Translations under genes and position numbers: made by a program | NCBI GenBank assembly: GCA_036676195.1 | Contig: JAKFDK010000115.1 | Coordinates: 1-47,714, forward strand | DNA from: JAKFDK01 sp036676195 | GTDB taxonomy: Bacteria > Bacillota > Sulfobacillia > Symbiobacteriales > ZC4RG38 | Length of the DNA: 47,714 nt | Reading direction: 5' to 3' | Part shown: one piece after another, positions 8,770 to 16,451 of the stretch | Layout of the letters: the number at the start of each line of letters is the position of its first letter | Numbering within the stretch: position 1 is the stretch's first letter | The notes under the pieces: model-generated | What the model was told of the DNA's origin: nothing | The model's database searches: none | What the model saw: the letters and a program-made list of their open reading frames with translations, nothing else

Positions 8770-8804
8770 AACGGTTCACTTTATCTGGTGGAGGTTGTTG
8801 GGTC

Positions 8805-8885
8805 ATGCGGGTACGGCAACAGAGTCAGCCAGAGGTTCTGCTGATTCTTGTGCTGCTCCTGGTGCTGATGGGCGACATCCTTTAG
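8805..8885 (+). CDS. 26-aa hydrophobic peptide 2
   Basis: It reads MRVRQQSQPE, then a hydrophobic core VLLILVLLLVLM, then GDIL. It is built like the preceding peptide: a Pro just before the core, an Ile/Leu/Val core and a Gly/Asp near the end, so the two look like diverged duplicates. GGTGGAGG lies about 9-12 bases before the ATG. A strong hairpin (8894-8925) starts nine bases after the stop. Confidence 0.6.
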   Translation: MRVRQQSQPEVLLILVLLLVLMGDIL

Positions 8886-8893
8886 GTACACAA

Positions 8894-8925
8894 GGGGATG
8901 GCCGGCCTAACGGCCGGCCATTCCC
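8894..8925. terminator. Bidirectional terminator hairpin
   Basis: GGGGATGGCCGGCC (8894-8907) pairs at 13 of 14 positions with GGCCGGCCATTCCC (8912-8925) around a TAAC loop. It separates the small-peptide genes from the convergent 257-aa gene and overlaps that gene's stop codon. Confidence 0.7.
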
Positions 8926-9680
8926 AGAAGCTGTTGGAAGGCGGGGGAGCCAAGTATACTGGCCAGGCGAGTGCCACCACCGGAACCGGAACTCCGGGTA
9001 GCCATCATTTGCAGTAGCGGTCCGAGCAGAGCGATCAGGTTTTGCCCACCCAAACCGGACCCGCCGCCGTCACCATCCCCCTCTCCGGCCGGTGGAGCCT
9101 GGGCTTGCATCACCGCAGGCAGCAGGTCCGTAAGGGCCGACATCAAGCCCCCGCCGTCGCCTCCGCCTTCCTGGACGCCGTCTTCCCGGCTGTCCGGGTC
9201 ACGGAAGAGTTCTGGTTCCCCGCCGGAGCGGCCGCCGGTGTGTATGGCCGGATGGGAATGCGGGTCAACGGCAACGGTCAGGCACTGTCCGAGCAGGTGA
9301 CAGATGGTTTCCAGCCGCTGGACGGTGTGGCTCAGGTTGCGTACCGACTGGTTCAGAACCTGCACACGCTGAAGGATTCGGGCATTGCCGCGGGTTGAGA
9401 CGGCGTGACGGGCCGTTGGTTTCCACATGCTGAGGCCCGCCGTCCCGAGTGCCTGGCCGCCGCCAATGGGAGCAGCCAGCGGAGTGATCACCGGAGGATC
9501 GGCTGGGGCGGGGGCAGTCGCCGCCGGGGTGACGTCGGCCGCCGGGGAGACAGGTACCGTTTGGGCCTCCTGCCGGGCAATGGTCTTGGCCAGAGCGGTG
9601 ATCTTGTGGGTCAGTCGATCCTGATGCCGCTCCAGCCGAACCAGCCGGTCCTCAACGGTATGGGTCCAGGAAATGGCCAT
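8907..9680 (-). CDS. Coiled-coil and Gly-rich hypothetical protein, 257 aa
   Basis: I do not recognise the family. Residues about 5-40 form an amphipathic helix (VEDRLVRLERHQDRLTHKI). A Pro/Ala linker follows, then a second coiled-coil-like region (RILQRVQVLNQSVRNLSH). The last 90 residues are Gly/Asp/Ser-rich with short hydrophobic islands (LMSALTDLLPAVMQ, LIALLGPLLQMM, LASILGSPAFQQLLGM). Such islands in Gly-rich sequence suggest a self-assembling structural protein, for instance a spore-layer component; that is inference. The ATG at 9680 was chosen because GAGGA lies about five bases upstream. It faces the small-peptide genes and is transcribed away from the subtilase starting at 9745. Confidence 0.6.
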   Translation of the reverse strand: MAISWTHTVEDRLVRLERHQDRLTHKITALAKTIARQEAQTVPVSPAADVTPAATAPAPADPPVITPLAAPIGGGQALGTAGLSMWKPTARHAVSTRGNARILQRVQVLNQSVRNLSHTVQRLETICHLLGQCLTVAVDPHSHPAIHTGGRSGGEPELFRDPDSREDGVQEGGGDGGGLMSALTDLLPAVMQAQAPPAGEGDGDGGGSGLGGQNLIALLGPLLQMMATRSSGSGGGTRLASILGSPAFQQLLGMAGR

Positions 9681-9744
9681 GCGCGTCCTCGACTCCCTTT
9701 CCGCTGTCGCGTGCAATCCATTCTACGGGAAAGGGGCGACGAGG

Positions 9745-10857
9745 GTGAGGAGCCTGTGGAGTTGGAGACGCCCTGCCCCGCGTCTTGGCCGGCAGATTGT
9801 CCTGCTCAAACCTGAGGCCGACCTTGCCGAAAGCGCGGCGGCCGTGGAATGTACAGGTGCGACCGTGCTCTGGCAGCTTCCTCTGGTGCACGGCCTGATC
9901 TGCAGTTGCGAAGGCCCGGCCTGCCGGGCAGCAGTCGCCGGTTTGGATACGGTGGTGACCCTGGAAGACGATACCCGTACATCGCGGCAGCGGGCGCTGC
10001 CTGCCCTGCGCTGGGGTCCGGACCCCGGTCTGGTGGTGGTACCCTGGGGCGTGGAGCGCATTGGTGCCCCGCGGGCCTGGAACCGTAGTCGCGGGACAGG
10101 GGTCCGGGTGGCCGTGGTGGATACAGGCGCGGATTGGGAACACCCGGGCCTGGCCGGCCAGGTGTACGGCGGAATCAATATCCTGGACATGAACGAGCCG
10201 CCCTGGGACGACAACGGGCATGGCACGCATGTGGCGGGCATTATTGCCGGTGCCGATCGCCCTGGCAGTGTGGTTGGGGTAGCGCCTCAGACTGAACTCT
10301 ACATTGTCAAGGCCTTTGACGACTCCGGGAGTGCCAACACGGGTGATGTGCTGCTGGCCCTGCAGTGGTGCGCCGACTGGGAAATGATGGTAGTAAATAT
10401 GTCGTTCGGACAAGCCGAACCTTCGCCGTCGCTGGAACGGGCGGCTGCGGCCTGTGAAGACCGGGGGATTGTGCTGACGGCGGCCGCCGGCAATGGGCAT
10501 ACCTGTGGGGTGGAATATCCGGCCCGCTACCCGACGGTGCTGGGAATCGGGGCCTCCAATCGCTGGAATCGGCGAATGAACCGCTCTACCTGCGGCCCGG
10601 AAGTGGATTTACTCGCACCGGGGCAGAAAATCCTTTCTCTGCGCCCGGGTGACCACCGGGGTGTGCTCAGCGGCACCTCGATGGCCACCGCCCATGTATC
10701 AGGAGCCGCCGCCCTGCTTCTGGCCGACCGCCCACAGTTGCGCCCGGCCGAAGTCAGGCAGCGGCTGCGGGAAACGGCTGACGTAGTGCCGGGGAGGTCG
10801 GAGGACGTGGGTGCCGGGCTGCTGCGGGTGGACCGGGCCCTGGGTGTGGATGAGTAG
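9745..10857 (+). CDS. Subtilisin-like serine protease (S8) without signal peptide
   Basis: A 370-aa S8 endopeptidase. The catalytic residues are Asp126 (VVDTGAD), His159 (NGHGTHVAG) and Ser312 (GTSMATAH, with Ala where Pro is usual). A short I9-like pro-region (about 15-75, RQIVLLKPEADLAES) precedes the catalytic domain, but there is no signal peptide, so it is probably intracellular or exported in another way. The GTG at 9745 follows GGAAAGGGG. An upstream in-frame ATG at 9673 overlaps the divergent gene and was rejected. Only 64 bp separate the two divergent starts. A strong hairpin follows at once. The neighbourhood suggests processing of the adjacent unknown proteins, but this is unproven. 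Confidence 0.9.
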   Translation: MRSLWSWRRPAPRLGRQIVLLKPEADLAESAAAVECTGATVLWQLPLVHGLICSCEGPACRAAVAGLDTVVTLEDDTRTSRQRALPALRWGPDPGLVVVPWGVERIGAPRAWNRSRGTGVRVAVVDTGADWEHPGLAGQVYGGINILDMNEPPWDDNGHGTHVAGIIAGADRPGSVVGVAPQTELYIVKAFDDSGSANTGDVLLALQWCADWEMMVVNMSFGQAEPSPSLERAAAACEDRGIVLTAAAGNGHTCGVEYPARYPTVLGIGASNRWNRRMNRSTCGPEVDLLAPGQKILSLRPGDHRGVLSGTSMATAHVSGAAALLLADRPQLRPAEVRQRLRETADVVPGRSEDVGAGLLRVDRALGVDE

Positions 10858-10890
10858 AAAAGGTGGGCGCCCGGGGGACGCCCACCTTTT
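10858..10890. terminator. Bidirectional intrinsic terminator
   Basis: AAAAGGTGGGCG (10858-10869) pairs perfectly with CGCCCACCTTTT (10879-10890). The flanking A and T runs make it work in both directions, for the subtilase and for the convergent polymerase gene. Confidence 0.85.
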
Positions 10891-10908
10891 CTCTGCCCGC
10901 CGCATACC

Positions 10909-12201
10909 CTAAGTGTCGTCGGGATCGCCCGGGCGGCGCTGGACCCGGTCCTTTTCAAACGAGGTGCCGTGCTGCCGCTTGTCGAGCACGACCTGCCCCC
11001 GCTGGGTGATGAGTTGGCCACCCCGCACCACCGCTTCCTCACCGAACTTGTCGCGCAGAGCGTCGGCAGCCAGATCGGCCCGGCGCTGTTTTTCCAGCAC
11101 ATCCGGGCCGGAAAACAGGGTGAGTTGCCCCACCGCTTCCGGCACCGGCAGGAGCTGGGAGATGGAAACCCCGAGCAGCCGGATCGGTTTGCGGACAGGC
11201 CAGTGCGCCGCCAGCAACTGGCAGGCATGATCATAGATGACCCGGGTGGTGTCGGTGGCATTATCGAGGGTGCGCGCCCGAGTAATGGTATGGAACTGGG
11301 AGTCCCGCACCGTGAGCTGAACCGTCCTGCCCATCAGGCCATGCCGGCGGAGCCGGCGCCCGACCTGGTCGGCCAGGTTGAGCAGGATGGCCCGTTGGGC
11401 GGTGCGCTCGCCCACGTCCTCCGGGAGGGTCAGGGAGTGCCCGATGGATTTGAAGGCGTCGTGGGCATGCGGGTCTACCAGGCCCTCGTCCTGCCCGGCG
11501 GCAGCGGCGATCAGGTGGCCGGCCATAATGCCCAGCCGCTGGCGCAAACGGGCTGGTTCGGCCCGGGCCAGATCTCCGATGGTGAAGATGTTCAGCGCTT
11601 TCAGCTTTTCGGCTGTACGCGGGCCCACCCCATACAGATGGCCGGCTGGCAGCGGCCAGACCCGTGCCACCCAGTCGGGGGGCTGCAGGCAGGTAAGTCC
11701 GTCCGGTTTTTGCAGTTCCGCCGCCACCTTGGCGGTGACTTTGGACCAGGCGATGCCCACGGAAACGGTGATGGCCAGTTCCCGGGTGATCTCCGCCTTG
11801 AGTGTGCGGGCCAGGGCGATCGGGTCATGGCCGTGCAGGTGCAGACAACCGGTCCAGTCCATCCAGGCCTCGTCGATGGAGGCGCCCTCGACCAGCGGGG
11901 TATACCGGCGCATGACGGCAAACATCCGGCGGCTGATGTCTGTGTACAGGCGATAGTCAGGCGGAACCAGGATGGTGTTGCGCGGGAGCGATCGCAGCGC
12001 CTGGGCCAGCGGCATGCCGGCCCGGATCGGGGCGGTGGCCAGCCGCCGGGCCTCGTAGCTGACCGCCAGTACAATGCCGCGCCGGCTCTGCGGGTCACCC
12101 GCTACCACCACCGGCTTGCCCCGCAATGTCGGGTCGGCGGCGGCGGCACAGGAGGCGAAAAAGGCGTTGGCGTCCAGGAGGACAATGGTGCGGGGCGCCA
12201 T
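10909..12201 (-). CDS. dinB: Y-family DNA polymerase (DinB/Pol IV-like)
   Basis: A 430-aa lesion-bypass polymerase. The N-terminal palm motif is LLDANAFFAS: the metal-binding first Asp is kept and the second Asp of the usual DxD is Asn. The second metal site SIDEAW is intact. The finger region AGDPQSRRGIVLAVSYEA and the thumb HhH motif (GVGPRTAEKLKAL) are present, followed by a little-finger domain. The DANAFFAS/GDPxxRRGIVLA signature recalls the second Gram-positive DinB clade (YqjW/UvrX-like) rather than classical DinB. GGAGGTGA lies before the ATG. It is divergent from the gene at 12268. Confidence 0.92.
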   Translation of the reverse strand: MAPRTIVLLDANAFFASCAAAADPTLRGKPVVVAGDPQSRRGIVLAVSYEARRLATAPIRAGMPLAQALRSLPRNTILVPPDYRLYTDISRRMFAVMRRYTPLVEGASIDEAWMDWTGCLHLHGHDPIALARTLKAEITRELAITVSVGIAWSKVTAKVAAELQKPDGLTCLQPPDWVARVWPLPAGHLYGVGPRTAEKLKALNIFTIGDLARAEPARLRQRLGIMAGHLIAAAAGQDEGLVDPHAHDAFKSIGHSLTLPEDVGERTAQRAILLNLADQVGRRLRRHGLMGRTVQLTVRDSQFHTITRARTLDNATDTTRVIYDHACQLLAAHWPVRKPIRLLGVSISQLLPVPEAVGQLTLFSGPDVLEKQRRADLAADALRDKFGEEAVVRGGQLITQRGQVVLDKRQHGTSFEKDRVQRRPGDPDDT

Positions 12202-12267
12202 GGTGGTTCACCTCCGGACGCCCGAATTGCATAACGTGGGGGCAGACAGCCAAGGGAGTGAGCGACT

Positions 12268-12900
12268 GTGATGGAGCAAACCGGTCCCCAGGCGCCGTGG
12301 GGCCACGCGGCACAGCCCAGTGGTGCCTGGCCGGCGTGGCCGCACGAGATGGGCCGGCCGACGCCATACACCCTGTTTTTCCGCCACCTGCTCTATCTGC
12401 TGCAGGTGATCGAATCTACTTATCACATGGATGAAATCCTGCACGCCTGGCATGTCCAGGTACTGCACGATCACCCGGAGATTGCCCGGGACCCAAATAT
12501 GGAGCGCTTTGGCCGCGCCAGTGAAGCGGCCCTGCACGCCAAGGTGGCCCTGGCAGGTTTGATCAAACGGGTTCTGCTGGGTGATATGGCACATGAAGCG
12601 CTGCAACTATTGGCCGATCAGATGCGGGCCTGGCACACGGAACAGACGCGGGCGACCGTGGCCTTCCGGGAGTTGGCCGCCAAGCCGGAAGCGGCCAGGG
12701 CTCCGGCCATGCAGGCCTTGCGGCACCTGATGGGTGTAGGATCTCGGACCGCCCGTACCATCGCCCACACCGGGGGACAGATCCTGGGAGTCGAACTGGC
12801 GCCGCCGGGCACAGAACCGGCTGCCCGGGCGGCTGCCCCGACGACTCCGCCCTGCAGCGGCACCGGCACCGGCACGGCCGCGGTGGATCCGCCCGCCTGA
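12268..12900 (+). CDS. Helical hypothetical protein, 210 aa
   Basis: Not recognised. It has a Pro/Trp-rich start (WGHAAQPSGAWPAWPH). A central region of long helices follows (YTLFFRHLLYLLQVIEST, ALHAKVALAGLIKRVLL, EALQLLADQMRAWHTEQT) that could form a four-helix bundle with several His. The tail is Pro/Thr/Gly-rich and disordered. No signal peptide or membrane segment is seen. The start is either the GTG at 12268 or the next codon, ATG 12271; GGGAGTGAG lies upstream. It is divergent from the polymerase and converges on murD. Confidence 0.55.
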   Translation: MMEQTGPQAPWGHAAQPSGAWPAWPHEMGRPTPYTLFFRHLLYLLQVIESTYHMDEILHAWHVQVLHDHPEIARDPNMERFGRASEAALHAKVALAGLIKRVLLGDMAHEALQLLADQMRAWHTEQTRATVAFRELAAKPEAARAPAMQALRHLMGVGSRTARTIAHTGGQILGVELAPPGTEPAARAAAPTTPPCSGTGTGTAAVDPPA

Positions 12901-12911
12901 GTATGGCGGGC
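12891..12911. terminator. Hairpin between convergent 210-aa gene and murD
   Basis: GCCCGCC (12891-12897) pairs with GGCGGGC (12905-12911) across the stop of the plus-strand gene, seven bases before the murD stop. Confidence 0.5.
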
Positions 12912-12917
12912 AGGCGG

Positions 12918-14300
12918 TCAGGCCAGTGCGTGGACCAGGTCCTTGAAGTGACGGCCACGTTCTTCAAAGTTGCGGTACTGGTCGTAGGAGGCACAGGCCG
13001 GGCTGAGTACGACCACGTCGCCGGGTCGGGCGGCTGAGCGGGCCTGGGCAACGGCCTCGGCCATGGTGGCGGTACCAACCAGCCGGGGTGCCGGCCGGCC
13101 TGTCTGCACGGCCGCCTGCTCCACGGCCTGGATGATGGCCGCGCTGGTGGCGCCGGTCAGGACCAGCGTGTGTACCTGGCTGCCAACCAGGGCGGCACCC
13201 AGTTCGTCGAACGGGATCCGCTTGTCATATCCGCCGCAGATGAGTACCAGGGGGTCAGGCAGGGCCCCCAGCGCAGCCAGGGTTTCGACCGGTGACGTCG
13301 CCTTGCTGTCGTTGATGTAGCGGACGCCCTCCAGGATCCGCACCGGCTCCAGGCGGTGCTCAACGCCTGTGAATTCGGGCACGACGGTGCGGACGCCATG
13401 CAGGGAGCCGCCCGCCAGATAAGCGGCAGCCATGGCCGCCAGGATATTTTCGATATTATGGCGCCCCGGCAGCTTGATTTCCGAGCGCTTGAGGGTAGGC
13501 ACCCGGTGCTGCCCGATGCGCCAGACCAGGTCGTCGCCCTCCAGGAAGGCGGCCGCCCGCCCGCCCGGGTCGCCGTTCAGACTGAACCATACGGTCCGGT
13601 CCCCGGTTGCCTCAGCCATGGCCCGGGTGATGGCGTTGTCGGCATTGAGCACGACCCGTCCGGTTTCACCCTGGAAGCGAAAGATATTTCGTTTGGCTTC
13701 CACATACTCGGCCATGTCGGCGTGGATATCCAGATGGTTTGGGCTGAGGTTGGTTACCACCGCTACCTGCGGACTACGATCAGCAAGCTGCAACTGGAAA
13801 CTGGAAAGTTCCAGCACCACCACCGCTGTTTCCGGAATAGTTTCGACGGTTTCGATCAGCGGGGTGCCAATATTGCCGCCGACATGGACCTGCAGACCGG
13901 CGGCGCGCAGAATCTCACCAACCACCGTGGTGGTGGTGGTCTTGCCGGCGCTGCCGGTGATCCCCACGACCTTGGCCCGGCACAGGCGAAGAACCAGGGG
14001 GATTTCACCGCTGAGTTCGGCGCCGGCGGCACGCGCCGCCTGAATCTCCGGCAGGTACTTGGGCATGCCGGGTGTCAGGAAGATGGTCTGGTACTCGGGC
14101 AGCGGCCGCAGGTAGTCAGGCCCCAGGGAGAGCCTGGTGACCCCAAGTTGCTGCAGTGCCCGGTAGCGGTCGCCCAGCCGGTCCGGGGTGGCCTGATCGA
14201 AGGCCGCCACCCGGGCGCCCTGGCGGATCAGCCAGCGAATCAGGGCCATGTGGCTTTTTCCCAGCCCCACTACGGCGACCGTTTGATTCATCAAGTTCAC
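12918..14300 (-). CDS. murD: UDP-N-acetylmuramoyl-L-alanine--D-glutamate ligase (MurD)
   Basis: A 460-aa cytoplasmic Mur ligase, which adds D-Glu to UDP-MurNAc-L-Ala in peptidoglycan synthesis. The order is an N-terminal Rossmann-like domain (VAVVGLGKSHMALI), the ATP loop GITGSAGKTTTT, GGNIGTPLIE, VLELSSFQL, NLSPNHLDIH, then the C-terminal domain with EHRLEPVR, YINDSKATSP and LICGGYDKRIPFDEL. All are MurD hallmarks, closest in style to the clostridial type. The GTG at 14300 was chosen because AGGGGG lies nine bases upstream; the ATG at 14291 is also possible. It stands alone, not in a dcw cluster, so it may be a second copy. Confidence 0.93.
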   Translation of the reverse strand: MNLMNQTVAVVGLGKSHMALIRWLIRQGARVAAFDQATPDRLGDRYRALQQLGVTRLSLGPDYLRPLPEYQTIFLTPGMPKYLPEIQAARAAGAELSGEIPLVLRLCRAKVVGITGSAGKTTTTTVVGEILRAAGLQVHVGGNIGTPLIETVETIPETAVVVLELSSFQLQLADRSPQVAVVTNLSPNHLDIHADMAEYVEAKRNIFRFQGETGRVVLNADNAITRAMAEATGDRTVWFSLNGDPGGRAAAFLEGDDLVWRIGQHRVPTLKRSEIKLPGRHNIENILAAMAAAYLAGGSLHGVRTVVPEFTGVEHRLEPVRILEGVRYINDSKATSPVETLAALGALPDPLVLICGGYDKRIPFDELGAALVGSQVHTLVLTGATSAAIIQAVEQAAVQTGRPAPRLVGTATMAEAVAQARSAARPGDVVVLSPACASYDQYRNFEERGRHFKDLVHALA

Positions 14301-14470
14301 GGTGTGGTACCCCCTGCTCGGGTTGAGGTGCGGCTTGGGGCCATCGCCCCGCCACACCGAGTTAACACGGTCTATTCGCTGCCCCGCCGCAGCCTTCCTG
14401 GCGTCGCCGGGACCGCGGGGGAAGGCACTGTCCAAATCCTACCAGAACAGGCGTTTGGCGTCAAGACGAA

Positions 14471-14500
14471 CAGGCTCCGGGTAGATACACCCGGAGCCTG
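14471..14500 (-). terminator. Terminator of the aminotransferase gene
   Basis: CAGGCTCCGGGT (14471-14482) pairs perfectly with ACCCGGAGCCTG (14489-14500), 26 bases past the aminotransferase stop. On the minus strand TTCGTCTT follows. Confidence 0.7.
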
Positions 14501-14525
14501 TCCTGGTCAAAGGGTCAGGGCTGAA

Positions 14526-15719
14526 TCACTGGGCCTGGCGCAGCAGGGCGTCGATGCGGTCCAGACCGGTCTTGAGCCGTTCTGTGGCAGTGGCATACGA
14601 GATGCGCAGGTAATCAGGCGAACCGAAACCGCTGCCGGAGACCAGCGCGACATTGGCTTCCTCGAGCAAGAGCATGGCCAGGTCGTCGCTCGACTGGATG
14701 GTCTTGCCCTTGATGGTCATGCCATAGGTACCGGTCACCTTGGGGAACACATAAAAGGCACCGGTAGGCACCACTGACAGGGCGAATCCGGGGATGCTCT
14801 GCATACGCTCGATCACATACTCGCGGCGCTTGGCGAATTCCCTGCGCATCATCGCCCGCGGCTCCTGACTGCCCTCCAGGGCACGCAGGGCACCCATCTG
14901 GGTCAGGGTGGAGATGCCCGAGGTGGTCTGGCTCTGCAGGTCAGCGATGGCCTTGGCAATGCGGGCCGGGGCACCCACGAAGCCGGCGCGCCAGCCTGTC
15001 ATGGCATAGGCCTTGGAAAAGCCGTTGACGGTGATCGTGTGCTCATAAGCTTCCGGGCCGAAGGACGCCGGGCTGGCTGTGACCGCGCCGTCGTAGAGCA
15101 GGTGCTCGTAGATCTCGTCAGAGATGATGTAGAGGTTCTTCTCCACCGCCAGTTCCACGATGGCCCGCAGTTCGTCTGGTGTGTAGACGGCGCCGGTGGG
15201 GTTGGACGGGCTGTTCAGGTTGATCAGCTTCGTCCGGGGGGTCAGCTTGGCCCGGATCATATCCGGGGTCATCTTGAAACCGGTGGCCTCAGTGGTTTCC
15301 ACGATCACGGGTACGCCACCGCACAGCTTGACCATTTCCGGGTAGCTGACCCAGTAGGGTGACTGGATGATGACCTCGTCACCGGGGTCCACCAGCACCA
15401 TGAAAACGTTGGTGAGCGAGTGCTTGCCACCGTTGGAAACGATGATCTGGTTCGGGGCGTAGTCCAGGCCGTTTTCATCCTTGAACTTTTTGCTGATGGC
15501 CTTGAGAAGGTCGGGGAGTCCCGGCGTGGGCGAGTACTTGTTCATACCCTTCTCAATGGCTTCCATGGCGCCTCGCTTCGCCGACTCCGGCGCGTCAAAG
15601 TCCGGCTCGCCAACGGAAAAGTTGACGACGTCCACACCCGCGCTCAGGAGCGCCTTGGCTCGGGAGTCAATGGCTACGGTCGGGGATGGGGCCAGGTTTT
15701 TGGCCCGCTGGCTGAGCAT
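14526..15719 (-). CDS. aspC: Aspartate aminotransferase, class I/II PLP enzyme
   Basis: A 397-aa fold-type I aminotransferase, probably Asp + 2-oxoglutarate to oxaloacetate + Glu. The motifs are those of the thermophile/Bacillus Ib class: FSVGEPDFDAP, YSPTPGLPDLLKAI, NSPSNPTGAVY, DEIYEHLLYDG, the PLP lysine Lys236 in NGFSKAYAMTGWR, and the substrate-carboxylate Arg in YLRISYA. The ATG at 15719 follows AGGAGGG by 10-11 bases. An extended -10 promoter lies about 50 bp upstream. A prephenate or other acceptor activity cannot be excluded by sequence. Confidence 0.93.
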   Translation of the reverse strand: MLSQRAKNLAPSPTVAIDSRAKALLSAGVDVVNFSVGEPDFDAPESAKRGAMEAIEKGMNKYSPTPGLPDLLKAISKKFKDENGLDYAPNQIIVSNGGKHSLTNVFMVLVDPGDEVIIQSPYWVSYPEMVKLCGGVPVIVETTEATGFKMTPDMIRAKLTPRTKLINLNSPSNPTGAVYTPDELRAIVELAVEKNLYIISDEIYEHLLYDGAVTASPASFGPEAYEHTITVNGFSKAYAMTGWRAGFVGAPARIAKAIADLQSQTTSGISTLTQMGALRALEGSQEPRAMMRREFAKRREYVIERMQSIPGFALSVVPTGAFYVFPKVTGTYGMTIKGKTIQSSDDLAMLLLEEANVALVSGSGFGSPDYLRISYATATERLKTGLDRIDALLRQAQ

Positions 15720-15765
15720 GGGAATCGGTTCCCTCCTGTGCAGTGCCGGAAATGCTTCGCCACCC

Positions 15766-15774
15766 ATTATAGCA
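15766..15774 (-). promoter_or_regulatory. Extended -10 promoter of aspC
   Basis: On the minus strand TGCTATAAT (15774-15766) is a perfect -10 with the TGn extension. The -35 region (GTTTCC at 17 bp) is poor, as is usual for extended -10 promoters. Confidence 0.7.
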
Positions 15775-15824
15775 TTTCCAATGCCGTGGGAAACGTTGAA
15801 TGTTGATCAGGTGGGCCGGCGGAC

Positions 15825-16292
15825 TCACATACGGATCAGATACTGGCTCTTGATCCGGCGCATCTGGCCCAGGTGGCCGGTGTAGTGGCGCAGGCAGCCG
15901 ATCAGCAGGCGCTCCAGGGTCTGCAGGCCCGCTGTTGTATGGGTGCCGGTGCGGCTCCAGTCTGCCTCCCAGCCCAGGGCAACCAGGCGGGCGTTCCATG
16001 TGGCCAGCCGCGCCAGGTTGGCCGTGGCGTCCTGTTCGTTGTAATGACGGTCGATCGCCAGTTGTGCCTCATCAAAGGGAGGGAAGCTCGGGTTATCCTC
16101 CTGCACCATGCGCAGGGCCCTTTCCTGGTAGAAGATCTCATCGGAGTCGGCCAGGTGGGCCATCACTTCGGCCAGGCTCCACTCCCGGTCCGAAGGCTTC
16201 CAGTGCAGGACTTCCCGGTCCAGGCCCAGCAGTTCGGCCCGGAACTGGGCCGGAAAGCCGGCCATGTTGCTCAGGACATATAGCTTATCCAC
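15825..16292 (-). CDS. DinB/YfiT-like metal-binding protein
   Basis: A 155-aa four-helix-bundle protein of the DinB-like superfamily (not the polymerase). The three metal-binding histidines are in place: His46 (VMAHLADSDEIFY) and His136/His140 (LRHYTGHLGQM). Members bind zinc or nickel; some are thiol-dependent S-transferases and most have unknown substrates. The GTG at 16292 was chosen because AAGGGGG lies nine bases upstream and the length then fits the family. The next gene upstream is the subtilase ending at 16452, with 159 bp of GC-rich, hairpin-prone but unassigned sequence between. Confidence 0.85.
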   Translation of the reverse strand: MDKLYVLSNMAGFPAQFRAELLGLDREVLHWKPSDREWSLAEVMAHLADSDEIFYQERALRMVQEDNPSFPPFDEAQLAIDRHYNEQDATANLARLATWNARLVALGWEADWSRTGTHTTAGLQTLERLLIGCLRHYTGHLGQMRRIKSQYLIRM

Positions 16293-16451
16293 GCTGCTTA
16301 TCCCCCTTAATTGTTTCCGGTCACCCGGTGCGCGGTTCCCCTGGTATGACTTGCCCATTTCGGCTCCGGCACCGTCAAGTCCTGCCGCTTGCACCGGCGC
16401 GACGCAGGGGCGGCGCCCGCAGGCCCCGCCCCCGGAAACAACAGAGGGCTT

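Noticed and set aside
9673..9745. Upstream ATG giving a subtilase 24 residues longer
   Set aside because: It would overlap the divergent gene's start, has no ribosome site, and the extra residues are not signal-like.
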